Shown: positions 35,002 through 44,406, counted from the stretch's first letter. The stretch is 64,000 bases of DNA from Herbiconiux sp. L3-i23 (GCF_023734115.1 NZ_AP025737.1:992001-1056000); one strand, 5' to 3'. Translations and numbers: made by a program. Notes: generated by a model not told the origin, from the sequence alone.

Positions 35002-36794
35002 CGCGGAAGGGCGATCTCTACCCGACCGACGATGAGCTGCGCCGGCTGCGCGCCGTCGCCGCGGGACGGGAGAGGCCCGACCTCATCGTGCGCGGCGGGC
35101 TCGTGCTCTCTCCCGGCACCGACGAGTTCCTCGAACGCGACGTCGTCATCGCCGGTCGGCACATCGCGACTCTCACCCCCTGGGGGCACTTCGCCGATGC
35201 GGAGCACGAGATCGATGCGGCCGGGGCGCACGTCGTCCCCGGCTTCATCGACTCGCACCTGCACGTCGAGTACACGAACCTGACTCCCGGGGAATTGGGG
35301 CGGCTGGCGGTCGCCCGCGGCACGACGACCGTGCTCACCGATCCGAACGGCGCGGCGAACGTCTGGGGGCCTCGCGGCATGGACTTCATGCTGCAGACGA
35401 CGACGCCGTTGCACATCTTCCAGCAGGTGTCGCCCACCACGCCCGGTGCGCCCGAGCTGGAACGCGGAGGTGCGATCATCCCCGAGGAGGTCGTCCGCGA
35501 ACGGCTCCTCGACGACGTCACCGCGACGCTCGGCGAGAGCAACCCGTTCGACTACGGCGACGAGTCCACCGGGCGGTTCCGTGCCGCTCTCGCCGCCGGC
35601 CGTCGTCTCACCGGTCACACCGCGGCCCAGTCGCACGAGTCGCTGTGGGGGTACCTCGCGGCGGGCATCAGCGACGACCACAACGCGGCGACCGTCGACG
35701 AGGTGCTCGAACGGGTGCGGCTCGGCGCGATGGTCACCGTGATGGGATCCTCGCTCACCGACAACACGGTTCCCCTGTTCGCCGATCTCGACGCCATCGT
35801 CCCGGCCCTCCGCTCGATGAGCTTCTGCGCCGACGACAAGCACGCGCTCGACCTCAGCACCGAGGGGCACATCGACCACCACGTGCGGCAGGCGATCCGC
35901 TTCGGAGTCGACCCCGGCACCGCGTACCGGATGGCGACGACGCAGCCCGCCGCGTACTACCGGCTCGACCAGGTGCTGGGCTTGCTCGCGCCGTCCCGCC
36001 TCGCCGATCTGCAGATCATCCCCGATCTCGCCGAGGCCCGACCCTCGGTGGTCGTCGTCGCCGGAGAGATCGTCGCCCGCGACGGTCACGCGCTGTTCCA
36101 GAACACGGACCCAATCCCGGACTGGGCGCGCGACACCGTGCACCTTCCGGCATCGCTTCCTGCCGACCTCTTCGCTCTGCCCGCGCCCGCGGGAAGCGCG
36201 GACCGCGCGCGCGTTCGCGCCATGGAGATGTACCGGGGCTACTTCAAGCGCGCGTTCGAGGCGGAACTCGCGGTCGAGGACGGGCTCGTCGTCTCGGACG
36301 CCGTGAACGACGTGCTCAAGATCGCCGTGCTCGACCGGCACCACGGAGACGGCCGAGCGGGCCTCGGCTTCGTCAAGGGTTTCGGCCTGTCGCGCGGCGC
36401 GATCGCCATCACCATGAACTGCCCCAACATGAACATCGCGGTCGTGGGGGCGACGGACGACGACATGCTGCACGCCGTCGAGGAACTGCGGCGCATGGGG
36501 GGTGGCTTCGTCACCGTGGCCGACGGCGAGGTGCTCGCCCGGGTGCCGCTGCCGGTCGGCGGGATGATGAGCGCCGCGCCGTTCGAAGAAACCGCCGAGG
36601 CGCTCCGCGTCGGGCACGCCGCGACCCGCGCGCTCGGCTGCGACATCGCCTCGCCTTACATCATCCTGTCGTTCGTCGGGCTCTACGTGGTGCCCGACCT
36701 CGGCGTCACCGAGCTCGGGCTCATCGACGCGCAGCACCAGAGTTTCGTCGACGTGCTGCTCCCCGGCCCCGTCGACTCCTGCGGCGAACACTGA
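34998..36794 (+). CDS. ade: Adenine deaminase (Ade-like amidohydrolase)
   Basis: The 598-residue protein has the amidohydrolase metal motif SHLHVEYTNLTP near residues 84-96, HTAAQSHESLWGYLAAGISDDHNA, and CADDKHALDLSTEGHIDHHV in the barrel. A C-terminal beta/alpha domain with IAITMNCPNMNIAVVGATDDDM completes the bacterial adenine deaminase plan. It makes hypoxanthine and ammonia from adenine. The ATG at 34998 overlaps the preceding stop, so it is coupled to the add-like gene. Together they would salvage or catabolise purines. Confidence 0.88.
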   Translation: MTRKGDLYPTDDELRRLRAVAAGRERPDLIVRGGLVLSPGTDEFLERDVVIAGRHIATLTPWGHFADAEHEIDAAGAHVVPGFIDSHLHVEYTNLTPGELGRLAVARGTTTVLTDPNGAANVWGPRGMDFMLQTTTPLHIFQQVSPTTPGAPELERGGAIIPEEVVRERLLDDVTATLGESNPFDYGDESTGRFRAALAAGRRLTGHTAAQSHESLWGYLAAGISDDHNAATVDEVLERVRLGAMVTVMGSSLTDNTVPLFADLDAIVPALRSMSFCADDKHALDLSTEGHIDHHVRQAIRFGVDPGTAYRMATTQPAAYYRLDQVLGLLAPSRLADLQIIPDLAEARPSVVVVAGEIVARDGHALFQNTDPIPDWARDTVHLPASLPADLFALPAPAGSADRARVRAMEMYRGYFKRAFEAELAVEDGLVVSDAVNDVLKIAVLDRHHGDGRAGLGFVKGFGLSRGAIAITMNCPNMNIAVVGATDDDMLHAVEELRRMGGGFVTVADGEVLARVPLPVGGMMSAAPFEETAEALRVGHAATRALGCDIASPYIILSFVGLYVVPDLGVTELGLIDAQHQSFVDVLLPGPVDSCGEH

Positions 36795-36838
36795 ACGCCG
36801 CGCCACCCCGCTCCGAGATCCCGCCCAGAAAGGCAGCC

Positions 36839-37963
36839 ATGCTGACCCGTACCTCTCCCGTGTCCGTCCCGCCCGCCGAGCAGCACTGGATCGACGTCGT
36901 GAGCGATCTCGCCGAGGGATTCGCGGCGACGGTCGCCGCGGACGACCGGTCAGGAGAGCTGCCCGTCGCGCATCTTCGGGCGCTCGCGGACAGCGGACTC
37001 GATGCGGCCTTCCTTCCGACCTCGCACGGGGGAGAGGCGCTCTCGTACACGACGCTCGGCACGGTCGTGCGCATCCTCGCGGCGGCGCACGCGGCCGTCG
37101 CAGCCGTCTGGCTCATGCACATGGGCGCCGCCCATGCGCTCGTCACCCTGTCGCCGCCTCCCGCCGCGGCGTTCTTCGCCGAGGAGCTGAAGGCGGGCAA
37201 GCGGTTCTCGAACGCGCTGTCCGAGCCGGCGGGAGGGAACTTCTTCCTGAGTTCGCAACAGGACGTCGCCCCCGTCGACGGCGGGTGGCTCCTGAACGGG
37301 CGCAAGATGTTCGTCTCGGGATCCGAGATCGCCGATCACTTCTTCCTCAACGTCCGCGTGGACGGCGCACCCGCCTTCTTCGGTGCGACCGTCGACGACA
37401 CCGTCTCGTTCCCGCCCATCGACCAGACCATCGGGATGCGCGCCACCCGCAGTCGTAGCGTCGTCTTCGACGGGATGCTCCTCGAGAGCGGCCGCCGCTG
37501 CTCCGCCCCGGCCGCCGACTATGCGAACCTCATCACCGTGGCGTTCGCGTTCCTGTCGGTCGGCATCGCCGAATCGGCGCTCGACGCGGTGAAGGCGTAT
37601 GCGACGTCGCGACCGGCGGGGCCCGGATCGACGGAGACCCTCGCCGACGCGTCGTGGGTGAAGTCCGAGATCGGCCTCGTCTGGGCCGAGGTGCGCGCCG
37701 CTCGCCTGCTCGCCGAGCAGACCGCGTGGCTCGCCGACCGGAAGGATCCGCAGGCGATGGCGAACGCGACCGAGGCGAAGATGCTCGCCAACGAGGTGGC
37801 CAAGAAGGCGGCGGCGGTCGCCGTGAAGGTCGGCGGCGGCAGCGGCTACCTCGAGAGGTCGCCGATCCAGCGCATCTTCCGCGACGCGCAGGCCGGCGCG
37901 CTGATGGCGTATTCGGTGCCGTTCAGTCAGGAGATCGTCGGCGGCTGGGTGCTGCAGGCCTGA
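36839..37963 (+). CDS. Acyl-CoA dehydrogenase-like flavoprotein
   Basis: The 374-residue protein follows the acyl-CoA dehydrogenase layout: an N-terminal helical domain, FSNALSEPAGGNFFLSSQQDVAPVDGGWLLNGRKMFVSG in the beta domain, and a C-terminal helical domain ending GGGSGYLERSPIQRIFRDAQAGALM. The usual catalytic Glu position could not be assigned by eye. Relatives include desulphurisation monooxygenases and nitroalkane oxidases, so acyl-CoA may not be the substrate. It lies 44 bp after the adenine deaminase. Confidence 0.78.
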   Translation: MLTRTSPVSVPPAEQHWIDVVSDLAEGFAATVAADDRSGELPVAHLRALADSGLDAAFLPTSHGGEALSYTTLGTVVRILAAAHAAVAAVWLMHMGAAHALVTLSPPPAAAFFAEELKAGKRFSNALSEPAGGNFFLSSQQDVAPVDGGWLLNGRKMFVSGSEIADHFFLNVRVDGAPAFFGATVDDTVSFPPIDQTIGMRATRSRSVVFDGMLLESGRRCSAPAADYANLITVAFAFLSVGIAESALDAVKAYATSRPAGPGSTETLADASWVKSEIGLVWAEVRAARLLAEQTAWLADRKDPQAMANATEAKMLANEVAKKAAAVAVKVGGGSGYLERSPIQRIFRDAQAGALMAYSVPFSQEIVGGWVLQA

Positions 37964-37982
37964 TCGTCGGCACAATGGAGGA

Positions 37983-38678
37983 GTGCAGACGATCGGCTTC
38001 ATCGGCGGTATGAGCTGGGAGAGCACCGCGTTGCTCTACTCCCTCGTCAACAAGGAGGTCGCCGCCCGGCTCGGCGGCTATCACTCCGCGCGCATCCTGC
38101 TGACCTCGGTCGACTTCGCCGACATCGAGACCCTGCAGGCGGCCGGGCGGTGGGAGGAGGCGGGAGCGCTGCTCGCCGATGAGGCTCGACGCCTCGAACG
38201 GGCCGGCGCCGACTTCCTGGTGCTCTGCACGAACACCATGCACAAAGTGGCGTCGAGCATCGAGGACGCGGTGGGCATCCCCCTGGTGCATCTCGGGGAC
38301 GCCACAGCGGACGCGATCCTGGCGAAAGGCGTGCAGAAGGTCGGCCTGCTCGGCACCCGTTTCACCATGGAGCAGGACTTCTACGTCGACAGGATCGCCG
38401 CCAAGGGCATCGAGGTCATCGTGCCCGACTCGTCGGACCGCGAAGTGGTGCACCGCGTCATCTACGACGAACTCGTCCACGGCATCGTCTCCGCTGACTC
38501 GCGCCGCGCCTACCAGCGAGTAATCGAGTCGCTTGTCCGGCACGGGGCTCAGGGGATCGTGCTCGGGTGCACCGAGATCGAGTTGCTGATCGGCGACGGC
38601 GATACCGACGTGCCCGTCTTCGCGACCACGAAGATCCACGCTCTGGCGGCGGTCGACCGTGCCCTGGCCCTTCACTGA
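37983..38678 (+). CDS. Aspartate/glutamate racemase family protein
   Basis: The 231-residue cofactor-independent racemase has IGFIGGMSWEST at the N-terminus, the first catalytic Cys in LVLCTNTMH (about residue 81) and the second in IVLGCTEIELL (about 197). Family members invert aspartate, glutamate or hydantoin-type compounds through a two-cysteine mechanism. A GTG at 37983 with GGAGGAG directly upstream is the start. It follows the purine genes closely, so a role downstream of purine catabolism (hydantoin-like compounds) is possible but unproven. Confidence 0.85.
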   Translation: MQTIGFIGGMSWESTALLYSLVNKEVAARLGGYHSARILLTSVDFADIETLQAAGRWEEAGALLADEARRLERAGADFLVLCTNTMHKVASSIEDAVGIPLVHLGDATADAILAKGVQKVGLLGTRFTMEQDFYVDRIAAKGIEVIVPDSSDREVVHRVIYDELVHGIVSADSRRAYQRVIESLVRHGAQGIVLGCTEIELLIGDGDTDVPVFATTKIHALAAVDRALALH

Positions 38679-38778
38679 TCCCGGACGAGACGTCAAGCGC
38701 CCCACCCCGGGGGCGCACATCCGGCTATCATGACGCTAAGCCGTTGAGAGAACGCTGGCGGGTGATAAAAGGAGAGCT

Positions 38779-39720
38779 GTGACGACGATCGCCGAAGCGC
38801 CCCTGCGTCGCTCCATCGGACCGACGGGACTCTCCGTCTACCCGTACGGCATCGACGGTTCGGTCTTCGGATGGAGCGCCGGGTACGACGCGACCATCGA
38901 GGTGCTGAGCGAATTCGCGGCCGCCGGCGGCACGCTCATCAGCACGGCCGATCACTATGCCGGAGGCCGCAGCGAGATCATGATCGGCGCGTGGCTCGAA
39001 CGTCAGCACCGAGCCGACTTCGTCGTCGCCACCAAGGTCGGTCGTCACCCCGACGCCCCCGGCCTCTCGGCGCGCAGCATCAAGGACGGCGTCGACGCGT
39101 CACTCGAACGGCTCCGCACCGACTACATCGACATCCTCTCCTTCGACGGGGAGCACCCCGAAACTCCGCTCGAGGAGAGCCTCACCGCGGTCGCCGAACT
39201 GATCGCCCGCGGCTCGGTCGGCCACCTCGCCCTCGCCGCCTATAGCGGCAAGCGTGCGGTCGAAGCGATGCAGACCGCGACCCGTCTCGGCATCCCGGCC
39301 CCCGAGGTGCTCGTCGCCGAGTACAGCCTCATGGAGCGGTCGGTCTACGAGGGCGAAGTCGCGCCGGTCGCCGAAGGGTACGAGCTCGGCGTGATCGCCC
39401 GCCTGCCGCTCGCGAGCGGATACCTCCGCGGCGACTTCCGCACGCGCGAGGACCTGCCGTCGTCGCCGATGTTCGCCGCGGCCCTCCGCTACGTCGGGCG
39501 TCGCGGCAACCGTGCCCTCGCCGCCCTCGAAGAGGTCTCGCATGAGGTCGGTGAGAACATCGGCCGCGTCGCCATCGCCTGGGTGCTCTCGAAGGCGCAG
39601 ATCTCCGCGGTCGCGATCCGGGCGAAGGACGGCGCCCAACTGCTCGACCTCATCGAGGGCGCCCGGCTGCCGCTGCTCAACCGTCAGCAGATCGCTCACC
39701 TCGACCGCGTGACCGCCTGA
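38779..39720 (+). CDS. Aldo/keto reductase paralog lacking two catalytic residues
   Basis: This 313-residue AKR-fold protein starts RRSIGPTGLSVYPYGIDGSVFGW and has STADHYAGGRSE, VATKVGRHPD and DYIDILSFDGEHPETPLEE. In the AKR tetrad Asp-Tyr-Lys-His, the Asp of DTAxxY is Ser here, and the His of the L-x-F-H segment is Asp. Tyr and Lys remain. This departs from normal carbonyl reduction chemistry. The next gene encodes a related protein with the tetrad intact. A GTG at 38779 has AAAGGAGAGCT before it. Confidence 0.85.
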   Translation: MTTIAEAPLRRSIGPTGLSVYPYGIDGSVFGWSAGYDATIEVLSEFAAAGGTLISTADHYAGGRSEIMIGAWLERQHRADFVVATKVGRHPDAPGLSARSIKDGVDASLERLRTDYIDILSFDGEHPETPLEESLTAVAELIARGSVGHLALAAYSGKRAVEAMQTATRLGIPAPEVLVAEYSLMERSVYEGEVAPVAEGYELGVIARLPLASGYLRGDFRTREDLPSSPMFAAALRYVGRRGNRALAALEEVSHEVGENIGRVAIAWVLSKAQISAVAIRAKDGAQLLDLIEGARLPLLNRQQIAHLDRVTA

Positions 39721-39832
39721 GTCGTTCCGTTCCGCCCGTCGGATCCGCTGCACATAACGATTCGACCATCGGTCAGGCGCGCCGTGGACTCGGCGGTCTA
39801 CCATGAACTCCCAGGGGTCTGTGGGGGTGAAC

Positions 39833-41062
39833 ATGACTGTCGACTCCGACGTTCCAGCGGCTCCGCCCGAGCGTGAGCCGATCGCGCTCCAAGTGCCCCT
39901 GTGGGACTGGCCCGAGCCGGAACGCCCCGCACCTCCGGTCATCCCTCCCGCCGCCATCGCTACCGCGGCCGACACCGACTCAGCGCCCATCGCGCCTGAC
40001 GCAACGCCCATCGCGCCGGCGGTCGTCGACACGGTTCCGGTCGTCGCCGAGGCGCTCGAGGTGGTCGCGCGAAGCCTGCAGCGACTCGCCGATGTCGAAA
40101 CCCGCCCGGTGCTCGACGCCGTCTCCCCGCCGTTCCGGCTGCGCTCGTTCGGCGAGACGGGGATGCAGATCTTCCCCCTCGTCCTGAGCGGCGGTACCTT
40201 CGGCTGGACCGCCGGCACCGACGCCACCCGCGGCATCCTCGATGCCTACGCCGACGCGGGCGGAAACGCCATCGACACCGCCGACTCCTATGCCGCCGGC
40301 CGCAGCGAGGTCCTCATCGGCACCTGGCTGCGGGAGAAACGCAATCGCGACGAGATCATCCTCTCCACCAAGGTGGCCCTCTCCGACGACGAGCCCGGCC
40401 TCTCGGCGGGGGCGATCACACGGGCCGTGGACGCGTCGTTGACGCGGCTCGGAACCGGCCACATCGACGTGCTCTACTTCCACGCCGACGATCGGGACGT
40501 TCCCCTCGAAGAGAGCCTCACAGCGGCGGAGGCCCTCATCCGCGCGGGCAAGGTGCGCGAGCTCGCCGCGGTCGGGTACACCGCCGAGCGCCTGATGGAG
40601 GCTCGGGTCGTCGCGGGACAGCTGACGCTGCCGCGATTCGCCGGCGTCCAAGTGCCCTACAACCTGCTCGCCCGCACCGAGTTCGAGAAGTCGCTCTCGC
40701 CGGTCGTCGGCGCGCAGGGGCTCGCAGTGCTGCCCCACACCGTGCTGGGCGGCGGATTCCTCTCCGGCAAGTACCGCGGACGACGCAGCGAGAAGGCGGC
40801 GCTGCCGCCGTCCCGTCGGGACGAGATGGCTTGTCATCTGAATCGGCGCGGGCTGCGTGTGCTCGACGCGCTCGACGAGATCGCGAGCGACCGTGGCCTC
40901 GCTTCGGCAACCATCGCGTTGGCATGGCTGATGACGAAGCCGCTCGTAACCGCGCCGCTCGTGAGCGTGAGCGCGCCCGAGCAGGTCGACGCCCTGGTCA
41001 AAGCGGCGGGGGTGCGCCTCAGTCGAGCCGAGGTCGTCGCGCTCGATCGCGCGTCGGCCTAG
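39833..41062 (+). CDS. Aldo/keto reductase with an N-terminal proline-rich extension
   Basis: The 409-residue protein has about 90 residues of low-complexity Pro/Ala-rich sequence followed by a complete AKR domain: FPLVLSGGTFGW, DTADSYAAGRSE (Asp and Tyr), LSTKVALSDDEPG (Lys) and DVLYFHADDRDVPLEE (His). It should reduce carbonyls with NADPH. It is related to the preceding gene, so the pair looks like a duplication after which one copy lost catalytic residues. The ATG at 39833 follows GTGGGGGTGA; an earlier ATG at 39803 in frame is possible. Confidence 0.85.
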   Translation: MTVDSDVPAAPPEREPIALQVPLWDWPEPERPAPPVIPPAAIATAADTDSAPIAPDATPIAPAVVDTVPVVAEALEVVARSLQRLADVETRPVLDAVSPPFRLRSFGETGMQIFPLVLSGGTFGWTAGTDATRGILDAYADAGGNAIDTADSYAAGRSEVLIGTWLREKRNRDEIILSTKVALSDDEPGLSAGAITRAVDASLTRLGTGHIDVLYFHADDRDVPLEESLTAAEALIRAGKVRELAAVGYTAERLMEARVVAGQLTLPRFAGVQVPYNLLARTEFEKSLSPVVGAQGLAVLPHTVLGGGFLSGKYRGRRSEKAALPPSRRDEMACHLNRRGLRVLDALDEIASDRGLASATIALAWLMTKPLVTAPLVSVSAPEQVDALVKAAGVRLSRAEVVALDRASA

Positions 41063-41080
41063 CTTCCTCGGAGAGGCGGA

Positions 41081-41704
41081 CTAGGCCTGCGCCCCGTTGT
41101 TCTCGGCGGCCGCACGCGCGGCGTCCGAGAGGATGCGGTCGGCCGCGCGGCCGAGCGCCGAGGTGGCGGCGATCGGGTCTCCCGCGTATCCGCCGCCCAT
41201 GGCGCCGTCGCGCAGCAGGTACAGCTCGTCGGCGGCGGCACCGGGGTGCGGGTGGCCCATCGCCTGCAGGTTCGACTCGAGGAACTCGGTGAACCAGTCG
41301 CGGTGCTCGCTGATCGCGCGCCGCACCGGGTGGTTCTCGTCCGAGAACTCGGCGGCGGCGTTGAGGAAGGGGCAGCCGCGGAAGTCGCGGCGGGACAGGT
41401 CGGCGACGATCGCGTCGACCAGAGTTCGGAGGGTGCTCTCGGGTGAGGTGCTGGTGAAGGCCGTCTCGGTGAGGGACTCGCGCACCTGGCGGTCGCGCCC
41501 GTGGATGTACTCGAGGATGAGGGCGTCCTTCGAGCCGTACTGCTTGTAGAAGGTCGCCTTCGTGACGCCGGCCTCGGCGATGATGCGGTCGATGCCGACC
41601 GTGTGGATGCCCTCCGCGTAGAAGAGGCGATCGGCGACCTCGAGGAGGCGGAGCTTCGCGGCAGAGGGACGCCGGGCGGCCGGGATGGGGGGTTCGGCCG
41701 CCAC
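41081..41704 (-). CDS. TetR-family transcriptional regulator
   Basis: The 207-residue protein has a TetR DNA-binding helix-turn-helix at about residues 16-62 (ADRLFYAEGIHTVGIDRIIAEAGVTKATFYKQYGSKDALI) and a helical effector domain. The start is a GTG at 41704. The palindrome at 41870-41883, about 165 bp upstream, is a candidate autoregulatory site. The gene converges with the second aldo/keto reductase, so targets are uncertain. The remaining upstream gap (41705-41867) shows no other feature. Confidence 0.88.
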   Translation of the reverse strand: MAAEPPIPAARRPSAAKLRLLEVADRLFYAEGIHTVGIDRIIAEAGVTKATFYKQYGSKDALILEYIHGRDRQVRESLTETAFTSTSPESTLRTLVDAIVADLSRRDFRGCPFLNAAAEFSDENHPVRRAISEHRDWFTEFLESNLQAMGHPHPGAAADELYLLRDGAMGGGYAGDPIAATSALGRAADRILSDAARAAAENNGAQA

Positions 41705-41867
41705 AGCGTCTCCTCTCGGTCGCGCGGGACGCGCGGCCTGTCTTCGATTCGGGTAAAACTCTCGAACCGCGGATCACGGCGGTTGGGGGGACACGCCCGG
41801 GATCCGGCAAAAGTCAGGGTGGGTGGCCCTGACGGGAGCGAACTCCCTCGAAGAACATAGCAGAGGG

Positions 41868-41889
41868 GGACAGACAAGTCTGTTTGTCC
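41868..41889. promoter_or_regulatory. Palindrome between TetR and the M16 peptidase, likely TetR operator
   Basis: ACAGAC (41870-41875), AA, GTCTGT (41878-41883) is perfect, and the surrounding GGACAG and TTGTCC (41868-41889) extend it imperfectly. On the minus strand an extended -10-like TGCTATGTT follows within about 20 bp, so a bound repressor would cover a promoter of the TetR gene. Confidence 0.55.
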
Positions 41890-41959
41890 TCCATTCGTTC
41901 CTGTCCCCAGTTCGGGTGCCGCCGATCCCGTAACGGACGGGTGGCGTAGGCTGAAACCG

Positions 41960-43318
41960 ATGAGTGGCGCGGTCGCACTTCCCCTTTCCGAGGCCGAGCT
42001 GCAGTTCGAGGCCGCCGGCGGCACGACCGTCCGGCGCACTGTTCTTCCGAGCGGCCTGCGCATCCTCACCGAGAACGTGCCGGGCGCACAGTCGGCCGCG
42101 ATCGGGTTCTGGGTGCCGATCGGCTCGCGCGACGAGCAGCGATCCGCGCTCGGGTCGACGCATTTCCTCGAGCATCTACTGTTCAAGGGCACGCCGAGCA
42201 GGTCAGCGCTCGACATCGCCATCGCCTTCGACGAGGTCGGCGGTGAGCACAACGCCGTCACGGCGAAGGAGTACACCTGCTATTACGCGAAGGTCCGTGA
42301 CATCCACCTCCCGATGGCCACCGAGGTGCTCGCCGACATGGTCGCGGGATCGGTTCTCGACCCGGCGGAGTTCGAGACCGAGCGCGAGGTCATCCTCGAG
42401 GAGCTCGCGATGGCGGCCGACGATCCCGCCGACCTCGTCAACGAGCGAGGCTTCGACGCCGTCTTCGGCGACCACCCGCTCGGGCGTCCGATCGGCGGCG
42501 ATTCCGGCACGATCGGGGCGGCGACCCGCGACGCCGTCGACGCCTACTACCGGCGCGAGTACCGGCCCGACCGTCTGATCGTCACCGCTGCCGGGGGAGT
42601 CGATCACGACGCGCTCGTCACCACCGTGTCTCGCGCTCTCGAGACCGCCGGATGGGATCTCGGCGCAGCAGTCGCGCCGGCAGCGCGGCGTTCGACCGCT
42701 CCCGCCGATCTCGGAAGCGGGGCTGCGCCGATCGTCGTCGAGCGCCCCATCGAGCAGGCGCACCTGCTGATCGCGGCGCCCACCTTCGGTGCGACCGACG
42801 CGCGTCGTCCGACCCTCGCGGTGCTGTCGGCCGCGCTCGGCGGCGGCATGTCGTCGCGCCTGTTCCAGGAGGTCCGCGAGAAGCGGGGCCTCGCCTACTC
42901 TGTCCACTCGTTCGCCGCGACGTTCGCCGATGCCGGGCTGTTCGGCATGTACGCCGCGTCGGCTCCGGCGAAAGCGCCTGCGGTCGCGCGGCTGATGCAC
43001 GAGCAGCTGCGCGAGCTCGCCGACGCCGGGCTCGACGCCGACGAGTTGCGCCGCACGGTGGGCCAGCTGTCCGGCGGGTCGGCGCTCGCGCTCGAAGACT
43101 CCGACACGCGGATGTCGCGGCTGGGTCGTAGCGAGATCACGACGGGCGAGTTCGTCGACCTCGATGAGAGCCTCCGGCGTTACGACGCGGTGTCGCTCGG
43201 CGACGTCCAGGATCTCGCCGCCGAGCTGGCGGCCGCGCCGTGGACGCTCACCGCGGTCGGACCGCTGGCGGCCGATCGGTTCGACGGTGTTTTCGAGACT
43301 TCGGCGGCGGGAGCCTGA
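41960..43318 (+). CDS. M16 family zinc metallopeptidase (insulinase-like)
   Basis: The 452-residue protein contains the inverted zinc motif THFLEHLLFKG (His68, Glu71, His72), a downstream Glu in EREVILEEL for the third ligand, and the second domain with RPTLAVLSAALGGGMSSRLFQEVREKRGLAYSVHSF. Actinobacterial M16 proteins in this position, next to pnp and dapB, are peptidases of unknown substrate. ATG at 41960 lies 7 nt after a TAGGCT hexamer (41947-41952), so the mRNA may be leaderless. It overlaps the phosphatase start region by 1 bp or less. Confidence 0.9.
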   Translation: MSGAVALPLSEAELQFEAAGGTTVRRTVLPSGLRILTENVPGAQSAAIGFWVPIGSRDEQRSALGSTHFLEHLLFKGTPSRSALDIAIAFDEVGGEHNAVTAKEYTCYYAKVRDIHLPMATEVLADMVAGSVLDPAEFETEREVILEELAMAADDPADLVNERGFDAVFGDHPLGRPIGGDSGTIGAATRDAVDAYYRREYRPDRLIVTAAGGVDHDALVTTVSRALETAGWDLGAAVAPAARRSTAPADLGSGAAPIVVERPIEQAHLLIAAPTFGATDARRPTLAVLSAALGGGMSSRLFQEVREKRGLAYSVHSFAATFADAGLFGMYAASAPAKAPAVARLMHEQLRELADAGLDADELRRTVGQLSGGSALALEDSDTRMSRLGRSEITTGEFVDLDESLRRYDAVSLGDVQDLAAELAAAPWTLTAVGPLAADRFDGVFETSAAGA

Positions 43319-43319
43319 C

Positions 43320-43922
43320 ATGGCGCATTACCTCTATCTGGTCCGCCACGGCGAGCAGCTCGACGCCGAGCACGGCATGCCCGACGGCCCCCTGTCGCCG
43401 CGTGGTCGCCGGCAGGCGGAGCTGATCGCGCGTCGTCTCAGCGGTGTGCCGTTCAACGCCGCCTGGCACTCGCCGCTGCGTCGCGCCGAGGAGACCGCTC
43501 AGGTGTTCCGCGAGGTGATGCCGTCGCTGTCGTTGCAGCCGTCGGCGCTGCTGTTCGACTGCATCCCGTCCGGCCCGTCGCCCGACATGCCGCACGCGTT
43601 CCAGTCGTTCTTCCACTCCATCACTCCTGCCGAGATCGAGGCGGGCACGGCGCAGATGGCCGACGCGGTCGACGAGTTCTTCGCCCCTGCCCGCGAAGAT
43701 CGGCACGACCTCCTGATCACGCACAACTTCGTGATCGGCTGGTTCGTGCGCCACGTCTTCGACGCGCCGCAGTGGCGGTGGCTCGGCCTCAACCAGGCCA
43801 ACGCGGGTCTCACGATCATCCGCGTCCGCTCCGCGAAGCCGCCGGTGCTCGTGACCCACAACGACCTGGCGCACCTGCCCGCCGAACTGCGCACAGGCCT
43901 CCCCGAGGCCCAGCCCTTCTAG
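43320..43922 (+). CDS. Histidine phosphatase family protein
   Basis: The 200-residue protein has the phosphoglycerate-mutase-like motif LVRHGEQ with the phospho-accepting His10, SPLRRAEETAQVF and the second catalytic His in LLITHNFVIGWFVRH. It removes phosphate from an unknown small molecule or protein. It starts 2 bp after the M16 stop, so the two are probably cotranscribed. It converges with the GNAT gene. Confidence 0.88.
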   Translation: MAHYLYLVRHGEQLDAEHGMPDGPLSPRGRRQAELIARRLSGVPFNAAWHSPLRRAEETAQVFREVMPSLSLQPSALLFDCIPSGPSPDMPHAFQSFFHSITPAEIEAGTAQMADAVDEFFAPAREDRHDLLITHNFVIGWFVRHVFDAPQWRWLGLNQANAGLTIIRVRSAKPPVLVTHNDLAHLPAELRTGLPEAQPF

Positions 43923-43941
43923 GCGACGACGCGGCGGTCGG

Positions 43942-44406
43942 CTACAGCTCCTTCGCGTACCAGTGGGTCGCGTTCGGGTTGTCGTTGTACGGGGCGACCT
44001 CGTTGTAGCCGCTCGAGCGGTAGAGGCCACCCGCGGCGAGGAGGGAGGCGTTCGTGTCGAGCACGACGCGGGTCGCCCCGAACCCTGCAGCGCGCGACTC
44101 CAGCTCCGCGAGCAGGCGCTTCCCGAAGCCGCGTCCCCGGGTCTCGGGGCGAAGGTAGAGGTGCTTGATCTCGTATCGGACCGCGCCGTCGTCGGTGTCC
44201 GGGATGCGCCGCACGCCGCCGCAGCCGAGCAGCTGCTCGTCGTCACGCAGAACGAGGAAGACTCCCGCTGGGGGAGTGAACACGGCCGGGTCGGGACGCG
44301 ACCGCAGGTATTTTCCGCCGGTGAACCCGAGCTCGCGGCTCGTGAAGTACTCGTCGAGCAGCAGTGCGGCGTCGGGGGAGTCGACCCCGGTCTCCTCGAA
44401 CAGCAT
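43942..44406 (-). CDS. GNAT-family N-acetyltransferase
   Basis: The 154-residue protein has the acetyl-CoA binding signature LYLRPETRGRGFGKRLLAELE (R/Q-x-x-G-x-G/A pattern) and the strand VVLDTNASLLAAGGLYRSSGYNEV typical of small GNAT proteins. It acetylates an unidentified amine. The ATG at 44406 gives an ordinary start. It stands alone between two plus-strand core genes. Confidence 0.88.
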   Translation of the reverse strand: MLFEETGVDSPDAALLLDEYFTSRELGFTGGKYLRSRPDPAVFTPPAGVFLVLRDDEQLLGCGGVRRIPDTDDGAVRYEIKHLYLRPETRGRGFGKRLLAELESRAAGFGATRVVLDTNASLLAAGGLYRSSGYNEVAPYNDNPNATHWYAKEL

